Shown: one piece after another, positions 40,766 to 52,300 of the stretch | How the letters are laid out: every line of letters begins with the position of its first letter | How positions within the stretch are numbered: the first letter of the stretch is position 1 | Assembly: GCF_963576615.1 (NCBI RefSeq) | Contig: NC_088711.1 | Location: 23,406,182 to 23,470,181, forward strand | DNA length: 64,000 nt | Direction of reading: 5' to 3' | Origin: Watersipora subatra | Lineage: Eukaryota > Bryozoa > Gymnolaemata > Cheilostomatida > Watersiporidae | Notes under the pieces: model-generated | Databases searched by the model: none | The model's input: the letters and a program-made list of their open reading frames with translations, nothing else | What the model was told of the DNA's origin: nothing | Translations under genes and position numbers: made by a program

Positions 40766-42572
40766 ACAAAAATAATTAACTACTGCTAGGAATAACAAAT
40801 GACTCGCTAGAAGATGCTACAGACATGAAAATCTTCTAACATTTATCATGAACTGTGCCCTAAATTGCTTTATTGCTCAAAGTCCCAATTGACTGTGTGA
40901 GTAGCTACAACTTTGGTGAGAGGGTTCATTGTACCTGCTATTGTCTGTCAGTCTGACACATAAACTTCTATTTTTGTAATCTTCTCTAATGGCTAGACAC
41001 GGATCATATCCACTATTCTGTCTACATACTTGTGCATGTCTCTCCGTTGGATTCAGGGTCACTGATCTGCATTTTCTGGTCATTCTATTCACACATGAGC
41101 TCACTTTCAATTTTATGTCTCCTTATTATTAGCTTTTGTTTTGTTATATTTTCTCTTTTACATCTGTCATACCAGCCGTCAAGCACAATTGTTAACTATG
41201 TTACTTGGCTGCGCGCTAAAGAAGCAAAAAGAATTTGTAGTTTCCCACAGACAGAACTAGGATAGATGAACTGCGAGTTGATTGACAAAACTGAGAAAGA
41301 AGTGTAGTACATGTCATTGTTTAATAGGTTAAAAGGCAGTTTTGTTATAACTAGCATGGCATGTTTTATTTGTAGTCAGATTTTAATTGCTTAATTTCTG
41401 GTTGACCGATGAAATAACTATACGTGACTAATTTGTGGTAAAAACCGGGGTATATCCTTAGTTCCCAACTTTTATAGAATGAACAGGTGCTTTCAGAAGA
41501 GCAGTCATTCACTCATCTGTGGCTTGAAATTTAAGCTTTACAATACATAATTATATCTCCCTATCGGTGGTCCTTGTAATATGGATATTGTTTTCCATTG
41601 TAAATCTTCTATATAAACTGTGAAACATGTTATGGCCTCCAATTTTGACGACAGCAACCTTTATGTTACTTCAATCACATGGGCTCTTTTACTGCCACTC
41701 ATCTAGCTGCACTTGTATTACTTATGACTGGCCAACTGTTCACTCATTGCCTAGATAACGGTCTTACATAAGGTCTTTGTGAGTGTGCATACACAACTAT
41801 AATGGAAGTTACTCGCTTGACAATAATGCTTTGTGGACTTCTCAGAGCTGTGACCAAATTACAAAGAAGTTTACATTAAAATTAACCCAGTTCATTCGTT
41901 ATATTTTCATGCTAGGAAACTTTTCCTGAATGAATGAAAACTTTCATGAATGAGGACTTTCATCATTGAAGAACGTCGTTTTCTGTGATATAGTTTTTGA
42001 AGAACAGACTTTGCAAAAATATTTTAACAGATTTGCGGACTTCGAGTTGAACTATAATTTATCAGCAAATAAGACAGTTGTGAAACAAATACACCATAAG
42101 AATTATTGACAAAGGCTTCATGTGCGCAATAACTTGGCTAATCGAAGTGTAGAGCCCAGTTGGGAAGAAGTAAGCAGGGTTTGGCCCACATGGATGAAAA
42201 ATCGTTCCAATTTTAAAGAAAATAAAAAAGACATCTCATCTATTGCCTAGCTTATGAACTTATTGGGTCTTACATGCGACCATCATCTCTATGGTGAGAA
42301 ACTTTGTTAAATGTGCTTTTTTTTGTTGTTTGTGTTGACAAAGAGATAATAACTCCTGTGAAGAATATCTTTAAAGCAAGGAACCATTGTGGTTTAAGAT
42401 CATCAGGTTCTTTTGTAAACTCATTTCCATCACTTGTTTGTTTGCACATTAATTCCCTATCGGTCTGGTCTGGGTTGAGAAAGTTCTGGTTCTGTATGTC
42501 GTTCAGTTTAACTTGTTTGAAAATACGTATTACTCATCTTAGTTTTTTAAGTAGGCCTATATGTTTAAACTC
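40766..42572. other. Intergenic, nothing recognised
   Basis: Between the 30-bp array and the foldback pair. Only short unrelated open frames. Confidence 0.6.
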
Positions 42573-43486
42573 TTAAAGGTTGACTTGCAACAAAATTCAC
42601 ATTACAGTTGTTTGGTATCAAAATATTCACTATGTCTTACTCTGTTGTGTTGTAGGTGCAAAATATGTGGAAATGTGATTACAAGCTCTTAAAAGCTCAA
42701 AAACGAACAGTTAATCGCAGCCATCACGAGACCGCCGTAGATTAGAATCTCTTTCCAAAACGGCTCAAATGGGACGTAGTTGAACAAGATGGCTTCTGTT
42801 TACACTTTCAAGCAACCTCATTCGTCGAAATATTTTCACAAATGTACTTCACGCATTCAATAAAATCATGTCTATAATTCTTACTCATCTATTTCATTGT
42901 CATTGTAATGCTGTCGCTTTCAGCACTGATATCTTATAACCTACCGTGAAAATTCGTTTATTTTTTTAACTTTAGCTCGAAGGAATACATATCATTGTCT
43001 GATAAACATGACGAGCCTGTTGGTCACCTGTGATAATCGAAAAGTGCTGCAAAAATTATTCGCGCTGTTTGGCAGGAAGTATGGGTCACATGATCAGATT
43101 ACGACTAGACCAAGCCGAAACAAAACTGTAAAGTAGTGAGCATCTATATTTGATACGGGGTTTTCGGTAAAACCCTAAGTGTTTGTCATAAACTAGCCTA
43201 GTGCTACGAGAAGTTTTATATTGAGCCTTTTATTGGCCTTTCAATTCATGTGACAACGTCACATGACAAAACAATAATCAAATGTAATGACAACGTCAGA
43301 ATAATAAATTGATTCCAATCTACGGCGGTTTCGTGATGGCGGCGATTAACTGTTCGTTTTTGAGCTTAAAGAGCTTGTAATCACATTTCCACATATTTTG
43401 CACTTACAACACAGCAGAGTAAGACATGGTGAATCTTTTGATACCAAATAACTGTAATGTGAATTTTGTTGCAAGTCAAGCTTTAA
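42573..43486. mobile_element. TTAA-flanked foldback element, copy 2 (inverted)
   Basis: This is the same family as at 22.2 kb, about 906 bp (42577-43482), in the opposite orientation judged by its interior. It starts AGGTTGACTTGCAAC after TTAA and ends at TTAA 43483-43486, which it shares with copy 3. Confidence 0.85.
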
Positions 43487-44369
43487 AGGTTTGACTTGCA
43501 ACAAAATTCACATTACAGTTATTTGGTATCAAAAGATTCACCATATCTTACTCTGTTGCGTTGTAGATGCCAAATATGTGGAAATGTGATTACAAGCTCT
43601 TAAAAGCTCAAAAACGAAAGGCGGCTGTAGATTAGAATCTCTTTATTTCGATGATGTAACCACGTAATTTGGTCATCGTCTTGTCACGTATGTTCTCACG
43701 TGAATTGAAAGGCCAATAAAAAGCTCAATATAAAACTTATCGTAGTGCTAGTTTATGACAAACACTTCGGGGTTTACCGAAGACCCCGTATCGAATATAG
43801 ATGCTCGCTACTTTACAGTTTTATTTCGGCATTATTCAATCGTCAAGTCATTCTCTGATCATGTGACCCACTACTTCGCAAATAATTTTTGCAGCACTTT
43901 TCGATTATCACAGGTGACCAACAGGCTCATCATGATTATCAGACAATGATATGTACTCTTTCGAGCTAAAGTTAAAAGGTTTAACGATTTTTTATGATAA
44001 GTTATAAGATATCAGTACTAAAAGTGACAGCATTACAATGACGATAAAACAGACGCGTAAGAACAATAGACATAGTTTTATTGAATGCGTGAAGTATATT
44101 TGTGAAACTATTTCGACGAATAAGGTTGCAAGAAAGTGTAAACAGAAACCATCTCTCACAACTACATCACATTTGAGCCGTTTTGGAAAGGGAATCCAAA
44201 CAACGGCGGTCTCGTGTGGCTGCGATTTTCTGTTCGTTTTTGAGCTTTTAAGAGCTTGTAATCACCTTTCCACATATTTTGCACCTACAACACAACAGAG
44301 TAAGACATGGTGAATTTTTTCATATCAAATAACTGTAATGTGAATTTTGTTGCGCGAGTCAACCTTTAA
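43483..44369. mobile_element. TTAA-flanked foldback element, copy 3
   Basis: This 879-bp copy (43487-44365) is in the same orientation as copy 1. It begins AGGTTTGACTTGC and ends AGTCAACCT followed by TTAA. It abuts copy 2 through one TTAA and is followed directly by a unit of the 47-bp tandem repeat. Confidence 0.85.
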
Positions 44370-44863
44370 CTGTTTATAGGAAGGTAGGAAGACAGTGCTA
44401 GCCACCCAACCAAGGTTGTCTTGGAAAATTGGTTAGCCAATTAAACGCGTTTCGGTAACGAATTCGGTGTGCATGCACAGCTCAGACAAATCTATGATAT
44501 TCGGCAGAATAGATCTGTGAATTCTGTGAAATTCGTGGATTCGGTCAGATTGAACGAATAATTCGTTACGTGTGGCCGGACCTTAACTGTTTATAGGAAA
44601 GTAGGAAGACAGTGCTAGCCACCCAACCTTTAACTGTTTATAGGAAGGTAGGAAGACAGTGCTAGCCACCCAACCTTTAACTGTTTATAGGAAGGTAGGA
44701 AAACAGTGCTAGCCACCCAACCTTTAACTGTTTATAGGAAGGTAGGAAAACAGTGCTAGCCACCCAACCTTTAACTGTTTATAGGAAGGTAGGAAAACAG
44801 TGCTAGCCACCCTACCTTTAACTGTTTATAGGAAGGTAGGAAAACAGTGCTAGCTACCTTATT
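44366..44863. repeat. 47-bp tandem array (6 copies plus one separated copy)
   Basis: The unit starts TTTAACTGTTTATAGGAAGG and ends CTAGCCACCCAACC. One copy at 44366-44412 abuts foldback copy 3. About 170 bp of unrelated sequence follows, then six copies from 44583. The unit includes the TTAA bordering the foldback element. Confidence 0.93.
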
Positions 44864-46034
44864 ATTAGCTGTCTGTACGCACCATCGCAATGTATAGTGA
44901 AGCATACTGCAAACAAAATGTTAAAGAGTTGAAATTACTCCATCAGGTTGTAAAGAAAACCAAGAGTAAAATATCATTTTGGTCTCCAAATGTGTAACCA
45001 AAGGTGAAATTTCTCTTATTAGTCTCTGCTCACGACTGACATGTTGTCATGTGCTAGAAGCTCCTGTACACTCTCGTCGTCATATTTGGACATTAGTTTG
45101 GCTGTGGCTGGCAGGACTCTTCATCGAGTCTCCCTGATAGAATATTTTCTATTTTGTACTATGGTTGGTTGAGCACAGAGTGCACAGTTGCATCATAGGA
45201 ATATCTGCTAATTCTGTGAATGATTGGAACGACACGCATCTGTTCAAGCTTATCTCATTTTTAACTGGCAGACATGCCACCAAACGTGTATATATAAAAG
45301 CAAGGGACCATAGTTGTCATTTATGCCTGTTCTCTTTTTGGATAGAGTTCAGTTAGAAGTGCGTATCTCAGAGCGCGTTCAACTTGTCACTAACTGTAAG
45401 TTCACTCAATTGATTTTGCTCTTTGCTACTTTGTCACTCATTCTATACTCGCGTGTTAAAAGGTTGGAAGGCCTTGTGCTAATAGTTGTACTGCTTATTG
45501 AGTCCGCAGTATGCTCTCTCATCATTACTTACATAATTACATTGCTGTAATATAATTAGGAAATAATACATTTGATATATATTATATACGCGCGTGTTTT
45601 GATTTTGTAATAAAAGCAGATCGCTGATAAATATATATTTCTAATGAATATATTATGATATAAATGACACGGCATGTATAAGGGTAGCAGTTAATAACTT
45701 TGACACCTGTTCATCAATGCCGCTCCATAGGGACTCATGAAACCATTGACTTGTTGACTAATACTGCTCGTGTCATTTGTTCTCGAAGCGTCTTCAGTTG
45801 CAACAGTTTGATAGGTTGATGAAATATGAAAAAAGAGAATATGGTGTAGAAGGCAATGCATAGGCAACCTCAACCAAATTGTCTGTAGATTTGTGGCTAA
45901 GGAAGCATGTCAGAAGTATTGTAACATAAGGATGCTCCTCTCATAAATCAGTTATGCTCTTCAATATGAATCAAATTGCCACTTCCGAAAATAACATATG
46001 TTCTGGAAAGTGACTCTCTTCAGTTATACAACCT
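44864..46034. other. Intergenic sequence upstream of the exchanger
   Basis: About 1.2 kb with no recognisable exon. It may hold the exchanger promoter or 5' leader exons. Confidence 0.55.
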
Positions 46035-46207
46035 AAGGCTATCATTTTAAAGGTGTACTATTAAACCATGGGCTACCATTTTAAAGGTGTTCTATTAAAC
46101 CAAAGGCTATCATTTTAAAGGTGTACTATTAAACCAAAGGCTATCATTTTAAAGATAACCTATTAAACCGAAGGCTATCATTTTAGAGGTGTTCTATTAA
46201 ACCAAAA
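46035..46207. repeat. 34-bp tandem repeat upstream of NHE start, 5 copies
   Basis: The unit GGCTATCATTTTAAAGGTGT plus ACTATTAAACCAAA repeats five times and ends 80 bp before the exchanger ATG. It is probably in the 5' leader or promoter; any function is unknown. Confidence 0.9.
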
Positions 46208-46286
46208 AGCAATATTAATGGTTAAAAAATAATAAAATAATGTTGTGTATGCTTACAGACCCAAGACTAACATTTCTGGTTGAGAC

Positions 46287-46395
46287 ATGAAGCTATGGCT
46301 GACTGCAACTCTGCTCTGCCTTGCTGCCTTAGTCAGCGTCGCCAGTACCGAGTCAGTCTTGAGGATCTCTAAGCGCAGCTCTCTGCCAGACTCAG
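46287..46395 (+). CDS. NHE exon 1 (start, signal-like helix)
   Basis: ATG at 46287 is preceded in frame by TGA at 46281, which fixes the start of this ORF. It encodes [20 protein letters not shown], then a basic stretch with SKRSS. It ends in phase 1 at GTAGGC. Confidence 0.8.
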
Positions 46396-49300
46396 GTAGG
46401 CAGCGCATGAATGACAGAAGAAACCATAGCTTGTTAGAAAGCCTTAGGGAGCAGTTCTATATATATACAACTTAGTTGCAATATTGGTACAACCTTATAG
46501 ATCCCCTAATCATGCTTACGGAAACTCTACAAGCAAAGGTGCACTCTTAACGCTATGTGTGGTACAGGCATACAGATATAAGCTAGCAAACTAAGGCGTT
46601 GTAGAGGGCCAAGCGAGCATTGCTTTCTGGTGTCGATTAGCGCAGTTAATAGTCTCAACATCAGATCATTGGCTGCCAGGCTAACAGACTTATTACACAA
46701 GCCTATATAGTGATTGTGCTAGGCAAAGTCACGCTTAATGACCTTTTGCAAATACTAGTGTGATGGATGCTAAACATTTTTTGCCTTCTCCTGTATTTCC
46801 ATTGGTACCTGATGAGGATGAAGAGCACTTCTGAAAAACAGAGCTTCCTTCTTTTCTGTTCATAGAGGCGCAGACGAACGAAACAAATGGCAGCAAGGCT
46901 CACCATGAGCGTTACCAAGTCTTTCACTTCAACTTCAAGGGCGTCGAGTCAGCGTATGTTGTCTCTTTATGGATCTTCATCGCCAGCATTGCTAAAATCG
47001 GTACGTGGATTGTGAGGCTTTGTGCTGCCTTGAGAATGTTCGCTGCTCTGACATATTCACATTCAGATGGTGGCTCAGTCTTTTCAAGTCAGGCAAGCTG
47101 AAGTGCATGTGATGAAGATTTCAAATCATACATCCATTTTGTTTGATCAGCCAGAATTTTATTCACTAATAGTTCTTATGACAAATTTGAAAAATTGCTG
47201 TTGCTAGAAATAGATTAAGCATTGCGTTTGTCATCAAAAAATTCTTTAGTAGCCTTTGTAGACATACATTTGGAGGAATTTCAGGTAGAAATGGGCAGGT
47301 GTTTTAGGCTGAATACGATCTGCCAATGTTTCACGCAGGTACTAAGATTAAGACATACGCAGCAGGTGAAAGACTACTGTCCAGTAGACCAATATAATAG
47401 GCATTTCCATAGTTTATTGATTTGTGTTATGGTGTAAATGCTCTAGTTTAGCTCTCTCTGTACTGATATTGTATGGAATCATTACGAGTGATTGCACCCT
47501 AGCAGTTGGCCTCAGATTTCTCTAAGCTAATCAACTTGTAGTACTCCCGCTTGTACTTTTCTCAGTTTATTGTCTATGACTAGTTTGTGTCTATAAAAGT
47601 CTATGCGATAGTAATAGTTATAATAATAGTAATAATAGGCATTTCCCTGCTTTTAGGCCCCTTTCATCTTTCTATCTTATCTTCAACCTTGTTACGGAAT
47701 CTCGTTCTTTCATACCTATGAACAATACTTCTACAGAGGCGGTTGGGGCAAGGTTTTAGCATGTTTTCCTATCTATTTCTAATCCTCTAGGGGAGCTATC
47801 ACTGGCAGCCTGATCTATGAAAGAATTGCAAGTTCAAATAATGAACCACCGTTTTCTATCATTCTCTTTGTTTGATAGTTTGTCTTAGTAGCTGTCCAGA
47901 GTGCTCCAGATGCCATGTAGAGCTGGCTGGCCAACTAAGTGACCCTCTAACCTGCACTCAGATCTTATCTATGCTTCTTCATACCTAGATAACTTTATAG
48001 TTTTGTTGCTAATATGCGTTAGGATACATAGTATGACAGCTGGAGTAGCATACTTCCTGTCATCATTGTCAAGTGTGAAATATGAAACATAGACACTGTT
48101 ACCATACATAATCACTAGAGAATTAGCCTGAGGTGAACCCTTTTTACCGATGTTATGAAACTCGCTTTCACCAACAGGTTTTCATCTCAACAACAAGCTC
48201 TCATCAATATTTCCTGAGAGTTGTCTGCTCATAATCCTTGGTATCATAGTTGGCATCATGGTATATTTGGCACTCGGGTATAATGGGGACCCTAAAACTG
48301 ACCAATCATCTTCCCAGTATTCGCTGCATGCGGAAACCTTCTTTCAGGTAAGTCATGTTGCTCTTTTCATCTAAGCGCGTGCTTGTAGAGTAGAATGCAT
48401 GACTCCCAACGAGCTGGTTACGGTACGTTCTCATCCAAAATACTGCTTTAGTATTTGTTTACAATATCTATGGTTTCGATATGTTTTATATCGAAACCCA
48501 AATTCCATTATTTAAATATTAAATCAACAATCATGTCGGTTTGCTATCAGACTTCCTGGCATGCTCCTTGCACCGATGGTCTTACACGCTGCATTGCTTT
48601 CCTGCATCAAGTCTTGAGAAGTGATTGTACGTACATATTACCGCTTCGCTTGTTTCAGTTCTTGCTGCCGCCTATCATCCTTGATGCCGGCTATTTCATG
48701 CCCAACAGAGCTTTCTTTAATAACATTGGCACTATCCTGCTGTATGCCGTTGTTGGTACATGCTGGAACACAGCATCTATCGGGCTCACTCTCTGGGGTG
48801 CCACACAGATTGGCCTCACTCGTGAGTAGCTAAGCCATCTTCCTCTCTCTCACAATTATTGTAGTTGATGAGCTGCCATAGTTGGCATTCATATCAAAGT
48901 GTATAACATTATGAGCAATGATAGCCCTATTCTGGAAGCGGCAACTGGGATAATTTTGAAGCACCCTTTTTCTATTATTTCATGATAACCGGTATTATAG
49001 CAAAACATGTTATTTTGAATTATTTGCCACAATATTTGTGAATGAGAATTGCTGGTGATGAGAATTGCTAGAGATGAAATATGCTGAAATTGGTGCTCAC
49101 CTTCATCTCATCATCTTCATTTGCTTTTTGCAAAGATTTGGCATTCACTCAGTCAGCCATTCTCACCTTAAAATATTTGAGACTATTGGTAAGTCTTGCC
49201 ATGTGCTAGTCAAGCAGATGCATATAACCCAAATCTGTGACTAGTATTTCTGTACTATATTGCGTATAATGTATTATTTATACAATTTTATATGCTCTTA

Positions 49301-52300
49301 ACCATGAGGTATGTTGAAGCATACATATAAACAACACGTGAGGCTACTCATAGGGAATTTAAACAATCACACGTTGAAAACAAATATTCTTTGCTCTGGT
49401 CTTTTTCTACAAGCGGCTGGGCCTTAGCATATGATTGCTTACGATTTAACGGAGTCAGATTGTCTCCTAAATAGTAGACAGTTCTCTGGAGAAGGGGCAG
49501 CATGGGGATGTAGTTCATCTGGTCGTGTACGAGTTTCAATCTTATGAGAAGGTGATGTCATCCTAGAAGCGGATGTCATGCTCCAAGCGAGTCATTGAAA
49601 GTTGTTACAATGGACTTTTGTCAAATTAAACAAAATGCTAATCTTCAATTATTATTCATTGGCAACATTTGGTGAGTAATGGACACCTCATCTTATTATC
49701 TTCAGTTTGTCACTCTCACTCATCAATTCATGAATTGAACTGACAGCAACTCAGTGGATTCAATAAAGGATGTAGACTGTCTGTGGAATCATAAGCTCAT
49801 GGCTTATCAATGCATTGCTCTTTCCTTTGCATTGATCATATTTAAGGATTAGGGATGTCTCAAAGCTATCATCACATTCCTCATTTTGTTTCAATGCCTT
49901 TGTACATTTGATTAGTGTCTACGAATCATCAGTGTGCGGGTGACAGCCAATCTATTTCTTCCATCTCATAGATATTTGAGTGTTTTTATTACCTCATTTA
50001 TTGGGGCTAGTTTGTTACACCGGGACGGACTGAAGTGTTTCAAGTTTTGTTTCCTGAAAACATGTTAGTCTGCCTTATCTTTAAGCTATGAAGCCAACTG
50101 AGTGATGGCCCCAGTTTTAATATCCTCTAGTTGAGGCTCCCATTCTAACATCCTTTTTAAGTGTCCCGCTTGCCATTGTATCCCACAGAGACCCTCTTTA
50201 AAAAGGCCCATACTTCTATTGCAGAGGGACCGATAGGCCTTCTGCCTTGCCTCGTCTTCAGTAGTCTCATCTCTGCTGTCGACCCTGTAGCTGTCCTCGC
50301 TGTTTTTGAAGAAATCCACGTCAACGAGCAACTCCATATCGTTGTCTTTGGAGAGTCACTTCTTAATGACGCTGTCACAGTGGTGAGTAGTTGCTCGCTG
50401 TAAAGACCATCCATTTGGTATTGTATATCGCGTATTGTATGTCACTGTATGTTAAGCTAAAAAGTACCAGTTCTTCATGAGTTGCATCATATCAAATTTC
50501 GTTAGTGGAGATTTACTATATTGTATGACTAGCTGTACCACCCGGCATTGCCCGGCTAATAAAAAGGTCTTTGGACTGAAATTTGATTTGTATTTAACAT
50601 ATAAGGTTTCCCATTCTTACTTTCAAACTACATATCATGGGAGAAGTGTTTTGTGTAGTTGAAATAAATTAAGAGAAAAATAAAAACAACTGAGAAGGTT
50701 TTAAAACTATGTCAAACAACTGTACCTTTCAAGCTAGTAGGCTGGCATATTGCCAATAGAAAATTCCACCAAGATAGTTAATAAGGCTAGGTTTTCAATG
50801 ACGTAAGCCATGACTTTGTGTCTGCATTGTTGTCCAGCTCCACTGTTCTAATAATAGCTATAGCCAGAAAACCAACAGATATACAGATATACTGCGACTC
50901 ACGGACATACTTTGAGAAATATATATATAGATACAGTCCAACCTTTTCAACCATAATTGTTCTAGAAGGCTGTTCGAAAGGTTATTTGTTCGAAATTCCA
51001 AACTATTTTCCCATTATAGTTAATAATTTTAATCTTAGTCTAGCAAACCACTTTTTAAAGCATTTTTACTATTTTAAACTGTAAGCTGTATACGTGTGCA
51101 ATAAGAGATCAGATAATATGTAAAATTCAGTTATTGTCTATGAACATATATTATTAATGTGGACTAGGTTGGGGAATGTACTGTATCTGTAGCAATTTGC
51201 ATCCCAGCTTCATTTAACTCAGAGTCTCATGTACTGCGTACCATAAATAAAAAAAAACGTAAAAGTAGATTGTGGGTTTTTTAATAAAAGTTGTCCTAGC
51301 TAAGATCAAAAAAACGAACATTTTGTTTGTTTTATTTTTACTTATTTTCACATGAAGTTTAATGCACCCTAAGGTTAAAATCTAAGATTTTAATAAAAAA
51401 AAAAGCACAGTAAACATGGCAGCTACCTTTAATAAACTTTAATAACCTCTAATAAAAAAGCACAGTAACGTATCCTAGGAAAGATTGCGTGAAATAACAA
51501 AAAAGTATGGCAGCTTCCTTACTTGTCTTCAACTTTTACCAATTGTGCCATTAAAAAAAAGTTTCTTTCGATTTGGCAAAAAGTCAAATTTTTGGTCAAA
51601 GTCTGAGGCACTAAAATCCCAAATTTTATGGTCAAAATCTAATTTGGTCAAGATCTTTGGTACTTTGGTACTAGATATATAGCTGGCAAACCCATTGACC
51701 TAGTTAGTACATTTATATTCAACGAGGTGCTTTTAATGTGCAATATACCTGTGACAATATACCTGTGATTTCTTCAGCTCCAGTTCAAATTGTCATTCGT
51801 CGCTTCCAAAAATATTACGTACTTTTAAACTCTTGAATTACTGCTTGATACAGTAGCATGTGATTGGCTTAAGGTAATGAGGTTTCTATTTGATTGGCAC
51901 AAGATGATCAGCTTTCGTTTTGATTGGATGCGTTTACCCACTTCTTTGTATTCACTATATTTCCATGATGCGCAAGTTTGCATATCCGCACGTCATCTGC
52001 AAGATGGAAACAACAAAAATCCGCAAGTCATGCGAGTTTTATTACTCCTTTATCGAATGTTTCATGCTTGCGAATGACGCGCAAGAAAATGCTTTGCAGG
52101 CTATTCCATTATGGCTATTTCATTATGGCTATTCCATTATGGCTATTCCATTCCAAACATTCTCACACTTCAGTCTTTCTTATTTCGATTTGAGCAGTGA
52201 TTATCAAATATCTTTGGTCTCTGTTTTTGCAGTCATGACATAAAATTCAATTTTGTGTCCGATTATGGTTTGTGAAGAGCATAGTGGCTATTCACACCCT

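Noticed and set aside
39933..40769. 278-codon minus-strand ORF with a LVICSILYFT repeat
   Set aside because: It is the 30-bp array read in an open frame; no start context or homology.
44038..44313. 91-codon ORF
   Set aside because: It lies entirely inside foldback copy 3, including its terminal repeat.
42573..44369. Foldback elements as non-autonomous copies of the local piggyBac
   Set aside because: Both use TTAA, but the terminal sequences differ (AGGTTGACTTGC against CCCTGTTA), so no direct relation can be claimed.
49348..49539. 63-codon minus-strand ORF in NHE intron 4
   Set aside because: No recognisable similarity and no splice context.
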